Shown here in pieces: positions 9,585 through 17,713 of a DNA stretch of 64,000 nucleotides. This DNA is from Acidimicrobiaceae bacterium (GTDB taxonomy: Bacteria > Actinomycetota > Acidimicrobiia > Acidimicrobiales > Ilumatobacteraceae). The DNA is taken from contig JADKGZ010000015.1 in the NCBI GenBank assembly GCA_016722025.1, positions 56,468 to 120,467 on the forward strand, read 5' to 3'. Each line of letters begins with the position of its first letter. Position 1 is the first letter of the stretch. Below the pieces are notes generated by a model. That model ran no database searches and was not told the DNA's origin. It was given only the letters and a program-made list of their open reading frames with translations. A program made the translations under genes and the position numbers.

Positions 9585-9649
9585 AAGCTGGGAACCGGCG
9601 GTGTTGCCGCCGCGAACCGCCCTTGCCTCGAGGGTGAGTTACGCGCATG

Positions 9650-9745
9650 GCTTCAGGCGACCGGACTCGTCTCGACCCTCGAAAGGCCGGGAACCACCGT
9701 TGCGGGACAGTGCCGGGATCTCACCGGACTTCGCTGAACACCGTG
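9650..9745 (-). promoter_or_regulatory. Cobalamin riboswitch aptamer
   Basis: Read on the minus strand, the region matches the conserved cobalamin aptamer core. It holds GAAGUCCGGUGAGAUCCCGG, then CACUGUCCCGCAACGGUG, and after a variable arm the B12-box-like GAGUCCGGUCGCCUGAAG. The outer helix can form between UUCAG on the 5' side and CUGAA on the 3' side. It lies upstream of btuF on the same strand, so it should shut the importer down when adenosylcobalamin is plentiful. The divergent cobO gene is on the other strand and would not carry this element. Confidence 0.9.
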
Positions 9746-9811
9746 CATCCCACCGTTGGTTCGGCAGGACGGCGCAACCGTAGCGCATCCGTGCCTATGC
9801 TCCCAACCCTC

Positions 9812-10423
9812 ATGGACGAGAACGACATGGACAAGAACGACGACACCTCCACCGATCGGCTCGCCGAGCCTCCCGCCGACGACCCGCGACCGAGCGGCAT
9901 GCGCACCGTCACGTCGCTCGTGCTGGTCAACACCGGCGACGGCAAGGGCAAGAGCTCGGCGGCGTTCGGCGTGATGCTGCGGGCGCTCAGCCGCGACTGG
10001 AAGGTGGCGGTCGTGCAGTTCATCAAGAGCGGCGATTGGAAGGTGGGCGAGGAGAAGATGGGCCGCCAGTTGGGCGTCGACTGGCACGCGCTCGGCGCCG
10101 GCTTCACCTGGGACTCCGACAACATCGACCACGACATCGCGCTCGCACAGCAGGCCTGGGCGCAGGCGGCCGCCATCATCGCCGCCGGCGAGCACCGCCT
10201 CGTCATCCTCGACGAGCTCACCTACCTGTGCAACTGGGGTTGGCTGGCCGTCGACGACGTGGTGGCCGCCATCGTGGGGCGCCCGCAACACGTCAGCATC
10301 GTCGTCACCGGCCGCGACGCACCGCAGGCCATCATCGACATCGCCGACACGGTCACCGAGATGAAGTCCGTGAAGCATGCGTACGAAGCAGGCATCACCG
10401 CCAAGAAGGGCATCGACTACTGA
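9812..10423 (+). CDS. cobO: Corrinoid adenosyltransferase (CobO/BtuR type)
   Basis: Transfers the 5'-deoxyadenosyl group of ATP to cob(I)alamin or cob(I)yrinic acid diamide. With ATG 9812 the protein is 203 residues. An Asp-rich N-terminal tail of about 30 residues precedes the characteristic P-loop NTGDGKGKSS at residues 40-49; the C-terminus carries VILDELTYL and VTGRDAP typical of CobA/CobO. ATG 9797 and ATG 9830 are in-frame alternatives; a -10-like TATGCT (9796-9801) and lack of SD favour 9812. Its TGA overlaps the ATG of cobU. First gene of cobO-U-T-S. Confidence 0.92.
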   Translation: MDENDMDKNDDTSTDRLAEPPADDPRPSGMRTVTSLVLVNTGDGKGKSSAAFGVMLRALSRDWKVAVVQFIKSGDWKVGEEKMGRQLGVDWHALGAGFTWDSDNIDHDIALAQQAWAQAAAIIAAGEHRLVILDELTYLCNWGWLAVDDVVAAIVGRPQHVSIVVTGRDAPQAIIDIADTVTEMKSVKHAYEAGITAKKGIDY

Positions 10424-10968
10424 TGCCGCTCACCTTCCTCGTCGGCGGTGCGCGCAGCGGCAAGAGCACACTCGCCGTGCAGATGGGTGAGCACCACGGT
10501 GGGCCGGTTCACTTCATCGCCACCGCTCAGGCCTTCGACGACGATCTCCGCGCCCGCGTGGCCCGCCACCGGGCTGAGCGACCAACGACGTGGACGACGG
10601 CAGAAGTACCACTCGAGTTGGCGAGCGCCGTCGCCGACGCACCGGCCGGCACGTTCGTGATCGTCGATTGCCTCACCGTGTGGCTCGCCAACCTCTTCGT
10701 GCACGATGTCGATCACCAGCGACGGGCGCAGTACGGGCACGACGCGGTGGCCGCCTTGGCCGAACGCCGGCGCTCGGATGTGGGCCCGACGGTCGTCGTC
10801 AGCAACGAGGTGGGCATGGGCGTGCACCCCGAGACCCCCGCGGGGCGCGAGTACCGCGACGAGCTGGGCCGGCTGAACCAGTTGGTGGCAGCCACGGCCG
10901 ATCGATCGTTGCTGCTGGTGGCCGGTCGTGCGCTGCGCTTGGAGAACCCGTGGGACCTGCTGCGATGA
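10423..10968 (+). CDS. cobU: Adenosylcobinamide kinase / adenosylcobinamide-phosphate guanylyltransferase
   Basis: A 181-residue bifunctional enzyme that phosphorylates adenosylcobinamide and then transfers GMP to make adenosylcobinamide-GDP. P-loop GGARSGKST is at residues 8-16. ARHRAERP, near residue 45, supplies the His that is guanylylated in CobU, and SNEVGMGVHP is a family signature. The ATG at 10423 shares its A with the cobO stop, and its own TGA overlaps the cobT ATG (ATGA), so the block is translationally coupled. Length is normal. Confidence 0.93.
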   Translation: MPLTFLVGGARSGKSTLAVQMGEHHGGPVHFIATAQAFDDDLRARVARHRAERPTTWTTAEVPLELASAVADAPAGTFVIVDCLTVWLANLFVHDVDHQRRAQYGHDAVAALAERRRSDVGPTVVVSNEVGMGVHPETPAGREYRDELGRLNQLVAATADRSLLLVAGRALRLENPWDLLR

Positions 10969-11951
10969 GCTGGTTGCGAACGGCGCTCATTGCCATGCCC
11001 GGGCCTCACCTGGTGGCCGGCGATGCCGTGCGGGCGCGAGCCGCCGACATCTTGCGCCCAGCGGGCGCGCTGGCGCGTCTCGACGAGCTCGCCGCATGGA
11101 TGGCCGAGTGGCAGGGTACGCCGGCCCCGACCGTCGAGCGGCCCGCCGCACTCATCTTCGCCGCCGACCACGGAGTGGCCGCCGCGGGTGTCAGCAAGTA
11201 CCCCATCGAAGTCACCGGTGCGATGCTGGCAGCGTTCCGGGCTCAGCAGAGCACGGTCACCGCGTTCGCCGCGGCAGCGGGCGCCACCGTGCACGCAGTC
11301 GACGTGGGCGTCGGCCGGCCCACCGGCGACATCCGCACCGAACCGGCGCTCTCCCCGGCTCGTTTCGAGGACTGCGTCGCCGCCGGCCGCGATGCCGTCG
11401 ATGCCCTCGATGCCGACCTGCTGGTGCTCGGCGAGATGGGCATCGGCAACACCACCGCAGCCGCGGCGGTGGCCGCGGCCCTGGGCGACGGCGACGCCGA
11501 GGCGTGGGTGGGCCGCGGTACCGGTGTCGACGACGAAGGGCTCGCCCGCAAGCACGCCGCGGTCGCGGCCGCGGTCGCTCGCATCGTGGGTCTCACCGAC
11601 CCGCTGGAGGTGCTGCGCGAAGTTGGCGGCGCCGAGCTGGTGGCCATCGCCGCTGCCGTGATGGCTGCTCGCCGGCGCCAGCTGCCGGTGATGCTCGACG
11701 GGTACGTCGTCACCGCTGCCGCGCTGCCGCTGGCGGTCGCTGCACACGATGCATTGGCTCACTGCCAGGTGGGCCACTGCTCGGCCGAGCCCGGCCATCG
11801 CCGGCTCGTCGCCCGCCTCGACAAGCACCCGCTCCTCGACCTGGGCATGCGCCTGGGCGAGGGTTCCGGCGCCATGGCAGCGGTGCCGTTGGTGCGGATG
11901 GCATGCGCTGGCATCACCCAGGTGCCCACCTTCAGCGAGTTCTTCGCCTGA
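10965..11951 (+). CDS. cobT: Nicotinate-nucleotide-dimethylbenzimidazole phosphoribosyltransferase
   Basis: Makes alpha-ribazole phosphate, activating the lower ligand of cobalamin. It is 328 residues, with FAADHGVAAAGVSKYP near residue 65, LGEMGIGNTT near residue 160, and a C-terminal MRLGEGSGAMAA near residue 303 that contains the catalytic Glu. The start ATG 10965 overlaps the cobU stop. No dedicated phosphatase (CobC) is seen in the cluster. The next gene, cobS, starts 44 bases downstream with its own -10-like element. Confidence 0.93.
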   Translation: MSWLRTALIAMPGPHLVAGDAVRARAADILRPAGALARLDELAAWMAEWQGTPAPTVERPAALIFAADHGVAAAGVSKYPIEVTGAMLAAFRAQQSTVTAFAAAAGATVHAVDVGVGRPTGDIRTEPALSPARFEDCVAAGRDAVDALDADLLVLGEMGIGNTTAAAAVAAALGDGDAEAWVGRGTGVDDEGLARKHAAVAAAVARIVGLTDPLEVLREVGGAELVAIAAAVMAARRRQLPVMLDGYVVTAAALPLAVAAHDALAHCQVGHCSAEPGHRRLVARLDKHPLLDLGMRLGEGSGAMAAVPLVRMACAGITQVPTFSEFFA

Positions 11952-11995
11952 CCCCCGAGCCACCAGGTCGCTGCGTCATCGTCCACAATGAGCCG

Positions 11996-12748
11996 ATGGG
12001 TTTGCTCGCCGCACTGCAGTTCCTGACCCGAGTGCCCATTCGGCTGCGAGCCGAGCCGTCGCTCAACAAGACGGTGGCGTGGTTCCCTGCTGCCGGTGCG
12101 GTCATCGGCGCGACCGTTGGTGGGGTCGCCGCGGGCATGTGGCAGTTGACGCCGTCGCTCGTCGCCGCAGCGGTCGCGGTCACCGTCGGGCTGCTGATCA
12201 CCGGTGCGTTCCACGAGGACGGGCTGGGCGACGTCGCCGATGCGTTCGGCGGCGGGTGGACGGTCGAACGCCGGCTGGAGATCCTGAAGGACAGCCGCCA
12301 CGGCACCTACGGCGTCGCCGCGATGTGCGCGTCGATCGTGCTGCGAATGCTGTCGCTCGGTTCGCTCCCGGGCCCCGCGGCCATGTTCGCCGCTGCGGTC
12401 GCCGCCCACACGATGGGCCGCGTCGCCGCCGTGGGCATGGCGGGCACGATGCGGCTGGCCACGCATGCGGGCCTGGGCGCCGACTACGGCCGGGGCACCA
12501 CACCTGTGCGCGCTGCGCTCGGCTGTGCCAGCGGCTTGGCCATCACTGCGCTCGCCACCGGCTGGTGGGCAGGCCCGCTCGCCCTGTCGGCCCTGGTAGC
12601 AGCGCTCGCCACCGGCACCCTGGCCCGCCGCAAGATCGGTGGCATCAGCGGCGACGTGATGGGTGCGGCGGAGCAGGTGGCCGAGTGCCTGTGCTTCGTG
12701 GTGATCAGTGCGCTGGCACTGCACCACCACCTGTGGTGGCAGCCCTGA
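11996..12748 (+). CDS. cobS: Adenosylcobinamide-GDP ribazoletransferase (cobalamin synthase)
   Basis: An integral membrane enzyme of 250 residues that joins adenosylcobinamide-GDP to alpha-ribazole, the last step of nucleotide-loop assembly. N-terminal ALQFLTRVPIR and the metal-binding HEDGLGDVADAFGGG (near residue 75) are diagnostic. Several Ala/Leu/Val-rich membrane helices follow, and the DSRHGTYG motif lies near residue 100. The ATG at 11996 is preceded by CACAAT at a 6-base distance and has no SD, so it may also be transcribed separately as a leaderless mRNA. Confidence 0.92.
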   Translation: MGLLAALQFLTRVPIRLRAEPSLNKTVAWFPAAGAVIGATVGGVAAGMWQLTPSLVAAAVAVTVGLLITGAFHEDGLGDVADAFGGGWTVERRLEILKDSRHGTYGVAAMCASIVLRMLSLGSLPGPAAMFAAAVAAHTMGRVAAVGMAGTMRLATHAGLGADYGRGTTPVRAALGCASGLAITALATGWWAGPLALSALVAALATGTLARRKIGGISGDVMGAAEQVAECLCFVVISALALHHHLWWQP

Positions 12749-12793
12749 TGAGCGAGCGCACGACCATCAGCGCGCCGCCCGCGGCGATTGCAG

Positions 12794-13528
12794 CTACTCG
12801 ATCAGGTCGGCCGCCGGCAACGAGTAGCCACCGGTGAAGCCCAGCTGCAGCAGTTCGAGCGCTCCGTCTGCGTCGCCGTGCCACTCGAGTGCGCGGATCT
12901 GCGCTGCCGAACGCCGCGCGGAGAAGCTGCGCAACACGTCGAACGCCGAGCCGCTCACGCCGGCGCGCGGCACGCCGGCGCCCCCCACCAGCCGTGCTTC
13001 GTTGCCCGCCACGACCTCCAGCGTGCCCCACTGCGCAGCGAGCAGCAGCTGGTCGAGGAAGCCGAGGTAGTGGTCGAGCGCCACCGCCACCGTGAGTGGA
13101 TCGTCATCGCGCGACAAGCCCAGGGCACCGCGCACATCCTGATGGTGCGCGTGCAGATCGGCGACGAAGTGGCTGCCTTCCTCGTAACCGAAGAAGCGCA
13201 GACCAGCTTCGAACACCGGGGCCTCGCGCACCCACTCGGCCACGATGGCGGCGACCGCAAGGTCGCGCCGAGCCACCACCTGTTGTGCCGCCCACGCCGA
13301 CCCGCCCGCGTCGTCGGCAGCGGGGAATCGCTGGGCGTTCAAGTCGGCGGCCAGCCCCACCACATGAGCAAGCACGTCGCGCACCCGCCACTCCGGCGTC
13401 GCGGGCACGAGCGCCTGCAGCTCATCGTCGGCCAGCTCGGCCACGGTGGCGGCCATCGCGAGGCGAGTGCGTTGGTACACCGCTGCTGGGTCGACGGTTG
13501 CACACCGCGCCGCTCTCACATCCTCCAC
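12794..13528 (-). CDS. DinB-fold/MDMPI-type protein
   Basis: A 244-residue protein of the TIGR03083-like, maleylpyruvate isomerase fold family. Near residue 48, TPEWRVRDVLAHVVGLAADL has the conserved metal-binding His; further His lie in the HAHHQDVRGALG segment near residue 135. It is related in fold but not close in sequence to the 3666-4322 protein. Substrate unknown. The start GTG 13528 has no SD; the upstream hexamer TAGACA (6 bases away) is an imperfect -10. It converges on cobS with a 45-base gap that I see nothing in. Confidence 0.78.
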   Translation of the reverse strand: MEDVRAARCATVDPAAVYQRTRLAMAATVAELADDELQALVPATPEWRVRDVLAHVVGLAADLNAQRFPAADDAGGSAWAAQQVVARRDLAVAAIVAEWVREAPVFEAGLRFFGYEEGSHFVADLHAHHQDVRGALGLSRDDDPLTVAVALDHYLGFLDQLLLAAQWGTLEVVAGNEARLVGGAGVPRAGVSGSAFDVLRSFSARRSAAQIRALEWHGDADGALELLQLGFTGGYSLPAADLIE

Positions 13529-13534
13529 GCGTCC

Positions 13535-13561
13535 TGTCTACCAGCGCACCGTCGGTAGGCT
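13535..13561. promoter_or_regulatory. Divergent -10-like elements in a 40-base gap
   Basis: TAGACA on the minus strand (13535-13540) lies 6 bases before GTG 13528, and TAGGCT on the plus strand (13556-13561) lies 7 bases before ATG 13569. The gap is too short for two ordinary promoters with leaders, which supports leaderless starts. The minus-strand hexamer is weak because it lacks the final T. Confidence 0.45.
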
Positions 13562-13568
13562 CGACACG

Positions 13569-13982
13569 ATGACACGGCGCACACGAATCATCCTCATGAT
13601 CGGTGTCGCCCTGGTTGCATGGTTCGGCATCACCGTGCGCTGGGCCACTCAACCGCTCAGCGACACGATGCGAGTGGGCAAGAACGCCGATCTCGAGTTC
13701 GTCAGCCAGCGTGTGGAGTGCGGCACGGTGTTCGACAGCGACCCCACGGGCGGCAACCCCATCCCGGTGCTCGTCACGCCCGCCGACGTCGACCTCACCA
13801 AGACCCCCCAGTGGGCCTACCCGCGCACCCCCTGCCAGCTCGTGCACGAGCAGGCGCGCCTGCTGTTCGGCATCAACGTGGGCGTCTTCGTGGTCGGGTT
13901 CGCGCTGCTCATCGTGGTGGCCCTGCGCCTCGCTCGCCGGCCGGCCCCACGGGCTGTGCCGGCCGCCGCGGCCACCACCTGA
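13569..13982 (+). CDS. Small membrane protein of unknown function
   Basis: A 137-residue protein with two clear membrane segments: an N-terminal helix at about residues 6-22 (RIILMIGVALVAWFGITVRW) and a C-terminal helix at about 96-117 (VGVFVVGFALLIVVAL). About 70 residues lie between them, probably outside the cell, with two Cys (in VECGT and TPCQL) that could form a disulfide. I recognise no family. Leaderless-type start with TAGGCT 7 bases before the ATG. Its stop is followed after 2 bases by the convergent MalY gene. Confidence 0.7.
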   Translation: MTRRTRIILMIGVALVAWFGITVRWATQPLSDTMRVGKNADLEFVSQRVECGTVFDSDPTGGNPIPVLVTPADVDLTKTPQWAYPRTPCQLVHEQARLLFGINVGVFVVGFALLIVVALRLARRPAPRAVPAAAATT

Positions 13983-13984
13983 GC

Positions 13985-15157
13985 TCACCCGGCCGGTGTG
14001 CCCATGCGCACCACCATCTCACGCAGGAGCGCCGACGAGGTGGCGAAGTTGAGCCGGGCACAGCCGTTGCCTTCGTCACCGAAGTTCGGGCCTTCGCTCA
14101 GGCGAACGCCACGCTGCAGGAACTGCACCGAGGGGTCGTCGCCCCAGCTCAACGAACGGCAGTCGAGCCACGCGAGGTACGTGGCCGCGGGTGGCGAGTA
14201 GCCCACCGATGGCATGTGCTCGGCGAGCAGTGACGTGAGCAGGGTTCGCTGTCGATCGAGGTGCGCCAGCACGGCCGCCAACCACTCGTCGCCCTCGCGC
14301 CACGCTGCCTCCGCGGCCACGGCCCCCATCAGGTTTGCCGCACCGAACAGGTGCCCGGGCACCTGAGCGATGGCCGATCGCACCTCCGCCGCGCCGATGT
14401 GCATGATGGCGTAGCGCAACCCCGCCAGGTTGAAGGCTTTCGACGCAGCGTGGATGGTGACGGTGCGTTGCGGCGCGAACAACGCGATCGGCAGGTGAAC
14501 GGCCGGCGCGTAGGTGAGATCGGCGTGGATCTCGTCGGAGATGATGAGCAGGCGATGCCGCTCGGCGATCGCGGCGAGCGAGCGCAGTTCAGCCTCGGAG
14601 AACACGTGCCCGGTGGGGTTGTGCGGGTGGCACAGCAGCAGCACCTTCGCCGGGGTGCTGTTGAGCTGCGCGTCGAGCGCGTCGTGGTCGAACGCCCAGC
14701 CGGTGGGCGAGTCGGCCGACCGAGCCGCCGGCACCGCCAACACCTCGCGGCCGCTGTCGTGGACGCTGTGCAGGAACGGCGGGTACGCGGGGGTGTGCAC
14801 CACCACTCGGTCGCCCGGCTGAGTGCACAGGTGCAGCACGATCTGGATGCCTTGCACCACGTCGTTGAGCTCCATCGTGTCGGCCTCGTCGATGTGCCAG
14901 CCGTAGCGGCGAGCGCAACGCTCGACGAACGCGTCGGTGGCCGGCGAGCCGCCGGTGATGTGCCGCCAGTCGGGGTAGCCGAGGTCGCCACCGGTGGCAG
15001 CGCGCTGCAGCGCGTCGACCACCACCGGCGGCGGGGCGAAGTCCATGTCGGCCACCCACGCTGCGAGCGCACCCGGAGTGCGACGCCACTTGGCCCCTGG
15101 CTTGGCGCGCAGCCACTCGAGCGAGACGGAGTCGAAGTCGAACGCGGGTGAAGTCAC
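13985..15157 (-). CDS. PLP-dependent C-S lyase (MalY/PatB type)
   Basis: A 390-residue fold-type I PLP enzyme of the cystathionine beta-lyase PatB/MalY group, cleaving C-S bonds of cystathionine or related thioethers. Early signatures are WVADMDFAPPPVV (near residue 35) and GYPDW; the PLP lysine is Lys240 in HAASKAFNLAGLRYA, and the Asp/Tyr pair is in ISDEIHADLTY. The start is GTG 15157 with TATCGT (15165-15170) 7 bases upstream and no SD. The frame continues upstream only into the neighbouring gene's shadow. Its neighbour at 15198 is another PLP enzyme, not a homologous duplicate. Confidence 0.88.
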   Translation of the reverse strand: MTSPAFDFDSVSLEWLRAKPGAKWRRTPGALAAWVADMDFAPPPVVVDALQRAATGGDLGYPDWRHITGGSPATDAFVERCARRYGWHIDEADTMELNDVVQGIQIVLHLCTQPGDRVVVHTPAYPPFLHSVHDSGREVLAVPAARSADSPTGWAFDHDALDAQLNSTPAKVLLLCHPHNPTGHVFSEAELRSLAAIAERHRLLIISDEIHADLTYAPAVHLPIALFAPQRTVTIHAASKAFNLAGLRYAIMHIGAAEVRSAIAQVPGHLFGAANLMGAVAAEAAWREGDEWLAAVLAHLDRQRTLLTSLLAEHMPSVGYSPPAATYLAWLDCRSLSWGDDPSVQFLQRGVRLSEGPNFGDEGNGCARLNFATSSALLREMVVRMGTPAG

Positions 15158-15164
15158 CCTGCCG

Positions 15165-15170
15165 ACGATA
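15165..15170 (-). promoter_or_regulatory. -10 element for the MalY gene
   Basis: TATCGT on the minus strand, 7 bases before GTG 15157, with no SD between; leaderless layout. It is one of the better -10 matches in the window. Confidence 0.5.
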
Positions 15171-15197
15171 CGTGCTGGCCGAGCCGGCCCGGCTGCC

Positions 15198-16424
15198 TCA
15201 GGCGGTGACCCACTGGTGGATGCGGCGAATGCCTTCCTCCATGTCGGCATCGGCCATGGCGAAGCTGAACCGTGCGTAGCCGGGCGTGCCGAACGCCTCG
15301 CCGGGAACGAACGCCACCTTCGCTTCGCCCAGGATGGCATCGGCAAGCTGCAGGGTGTCGGCCGAGATGGTGCCGTTGGGGCCCAACGGACGGCCGAGCA
15401 ACGACGAGAAGTTGGGGTAGCAGTAGAACGCGCCCTGCGGCACGATGGCGTCGACACCCGGGATCTCGTTGAGCATGCGGTGCATGGTGACCGCGCGACG
15501 AGCGAACGCCTCGCGCATCATCGCCACCGCCGACAGGTCGCCCGACACCGCTTCCAGCGCTGCCAACTGCGCGACGTTGGAGACGTTGGAGGTGCTGTGC
15601 GACTGGTAGTTGATGGCGGCCTTCATCACGTCGCTCGGGCCGATCATCCAGCCGACGCGCCAGCCGGTCATCGCGTAGGTCTTCGCCACCCCGTTGACGA
15701 TGATGCACTGATCGGCCAGCTCGGGCACCACCGTGGGCATGGAGACGAACCGGTTGTCGCCGTAGACGAGGTGCTCGTAGATCTCGTCGGTGAGCACCCA
15801 CACGCCCTTCTCCACTGCCCAGCGGCCGATGGCCTCCACCTCGGCGGGCGAGTAGATGGCGCCGCTGGGGTTGTCGGGGCTGACGAACAAGAGCACCTTC
15901 GTGCGCGCCGTGAGTGCGGCGTCGAGCTGCTCGACGGTGACCTTGAAGCCGGTGCTCTCGTCGGTCTGCACCACCACCGGCACACCACCGGCGAGCGTGA
16001 TGGCCTCGGGATAGGTGGTCCAGTACGGGGCCGGGCAGATGACCTCGTCGCCCGGATCGCAGAGCGCCGCGAACGCGGTGAACACCGCGTGCTTGCCGCC
16101 GTTGGTGACCAACACCTGTGAGGCCTGGCACTGGAAGCCGCTGTCGCGCATGGTCTTGACGGCAATGGCCTCGCGCAGCGCGGGCAGGCCGGCGGCGGGC
16201 GTGTACTTGTGGCTCTTCGGGTCGCGGCAGGCGCGTACCGCGGCTTCGACGATGTTGTCGGGCGTGGGGAAGTCGGGCTCGCCGGCGCCGAAACCGATGA
16301 CGCTCTCGCCGCCATCCTTCAACGCCTGCGCCTGCAACGCCTTGGCCTTGGCATCGACGGCCAGGGTTGCGGACTCTGCAATCGCTGCAAGACGGGCTGA
16401 CGTTCGGGCGACGGGGCGGTTCAC
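15198..16424 (-). CDS. aspC: Aspartate/aromatic-type aminotransferase (class I, subgroup Ib)
   Basis: A 408-residue PLP aminotransferase. It shows GAGEPDFPTPDNI (near residue 50), YTPAAGLPALREA, SPDNPSGAIY, the PLP lysine Lys248 in GVAKTYAMTGWRVGW, and the C-terminal ARFSFAMAD with the carboxylate-binding Arg. Members of this subgroup transaminate aspartate, and some act on prephenate. I choose GTG 16424 because GAAAGG, a fair SD, lies 7 bases upstream; the in-frame ATG 16439 would put that SD inside the gene. The 40-base gap to MalY is unremarkable. It is divergent from serC. Confidence 0.9.
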   Translation of the reverse strand: MNRPVARTSARLAAIAESATLAVDAKAKALQAQALKDGGESVIGFGAGEPDFPTPDNIVEAAVRACRDPKSHKYTPAAGLPALREAIAVKTMRDSGFQCQASQVLVTNGGKHAVFTAFAALCDPGDEVICPAPYWTTYPEAITLAGGVPVVVQTDESTGFKVTVEQLDAALTARTKVLLFVSPDNPSGAIYSPAEVEAIGRWAVEKGVWVLTDEIYEHLVYGDNRFVSMPTVVPELADQCIIVNGVAKTYAMTGWRVGWMIGPSDVMKAAINYQSHSTSNVSNVAQLAALEAVSGDLSAVAMMREAFARRAVTMHRMLNEIPGVDAIVPQGAFYCYPNFSSLLGRPLGPNGTISADTLQLADAILGEAKVAFVPGEAFGTPGYARFSFAMADADMEEGIRRIHQWVTA

Positions 16425-16537
16425 GGGAGGGCCTTTCAATGGGGAAGCAGGCCGATTCTACGGGCGCCCTCGCGGCACCCGGCCGGAATTGATGCTCCAC
16501 CACCGTCTGCTCGTGGATGAGGTTTTCGTCCACGACC

Positions 16538-16567
16538 TTGGCTGCAGGGCTCCGCGGTGACGAGACT
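16538..16567 (+). promoter_or_regulatory. Promoter of serC
   Basis: TTGGCT (16538-16543), an 18-base spacer, then GAGACT (16562-16567), with GTG 16574 six bases further on. This is one of the few places where a -35 can also be proposed; it supports GTG 16574 over GTG 16568, which would abut the -10. Confidence 0.45.
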
Positions 16568-16573
16568 GTGCAT

Positions 16574-17713
16574 GTGACCGTAGATCCCAGCTCCATCATC
16601 ATCCCGAGCGATCTGCTGCCGTCCGACGGACGGTTCGGATGTGGCCCGTCCAAGGTGCGCGCCGAACAGGTGCTCGCGCTCGCCAAGGCCAACAGCAACC
16701 TGCTCGGCACGTCGCATCGGCAGGCGCCGGTGAAGCACCTCGTCGGTTCGGTGCGGGAGGGCCTGCACGAGCTGTTCGGCCTGCGCAAGGGCTGGGAGAT
16801 CATGCTCGGCAACGGGGGCGCCACCACGTTCTGGGACGCAGCCACCTTCGGCCTCGTCCGCGAGCGCAGCCAGCACTACGTGTTCGGCGAGTTCTCCTCC
16901 AAGTTCGCCGAGGCGGCAGCGTCGGCGCCGCACATCGGCGACCCCGTCATCGTGCAGAGCGATCCGGGCACGCACCCGGCCATCGAGGCCCCGCCGGCGG
17001 ACGTCGACCTCGTTGCGCTCACCCACAACGAGACATCCACCGGCGTCTCGATGCACCTGCGCCGGCCAGAGGGTGATGCGCTCGTCGTCGTCGACGCCAC
17101 GTCTGCCGCCGGCGGCTTGCCGTGGGTGCCCGACGAGGTCGACGTGTACTACTTCTCGCCGCAGAAGTGCTTCGCCGGCGACGGCGGCCTGTGGCTGGCG
17201 GCCTGCTCGCCGGCGGCGGTGGAGCGCATCCGCGAGATCGGCCACGGCGATCGCTGGCGGCCCGCATCGCTCGATCTCAACCTCGCGCTCGACAACTCGG
17301 TGGCCAACCAGACCTACAACACCCCCGCACTCGGCACCTTGATCCTGCTCGACGAGCAGATCAAGTGGATGCTCGCCAACGGCGGCCTCGACTGGTGCAT
17401 CGAGCGCACTCGCTCCTCGGCATCCCGTCTCTACTCGTGGGCCGAGGCTTCCTCCTACGCCACTCCGTTCGTTGCCGACACCATGCAGCGCTCGTCGGTC
17501 GTCGGCACGATCGACCTCGCCGACACGGTGCCGGCCCACGATGTCAACGCCGCGCTGCGCGCCAACCGCATCGTCGACACCGAGAGCTATCGCAAGCTGG
17601 GCCGCAACCAGTTGCGCGTCGGCATGTTCCCTGCGGTGGAACCCGACGACATCGCCTGTCTCACCGCGTGCATCGACCACGTCGTCAGCGCGCTGGCGCA
17701 GGGGCCCGCTTGA
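16574..17713 (+). CDS. serC: Phosphoserine aminotransferase, actinobacterial type
   Basis: Converts 3-phosphohydroxypyruvate to phosphoserine in serine synthesis. The 379-residue protein shows the actinobacterial SerC pattern: RFGCGPSKVR at the N-terminus, LLGTSHRQAPVK, and the PLP lysine Lys198 in YYFSPQKCFAGDGG. A longer frame begins at ATG 16517, but the added residues are not family-like. The stop TGA overlaps the likely TTG start of the PAC2 gene (TTGA), so the two are coupled, an association whose reason is not evident. Confidence 0.9.
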   Translation: MTVDPSSIIIPSDLLPSDGRFGCGPSKVRAEQVLALAKANSNLLGTSHRQAPVKHLVGSVREGLHELFGLRKGWEIMLGNGGATTFWDAATFGLVRERSQHYVFGEFSSKFAEAAASAPHIGDPVIVQSDPGTHPAIEAPPADVDLVALTHNETSTGVSMHLRRPEGDALVVVDATSAAGGLPWVPDEVDVYYFSPQKCFAGDGGLWLAACSPAAVERIREIGHGDRWRPASLDLNLALDNSVANQTYNTPALGTLILLDEQIKWMLANGGLDWCIERTRSSASRLYSWAEASSYATPFVADTMQRSSVVGTIDLADTVPAHDVNAALRANRIVDTESYRKLGRNQLRVGMFPAVEPDDIACLTACIDHVVSALAQGPA

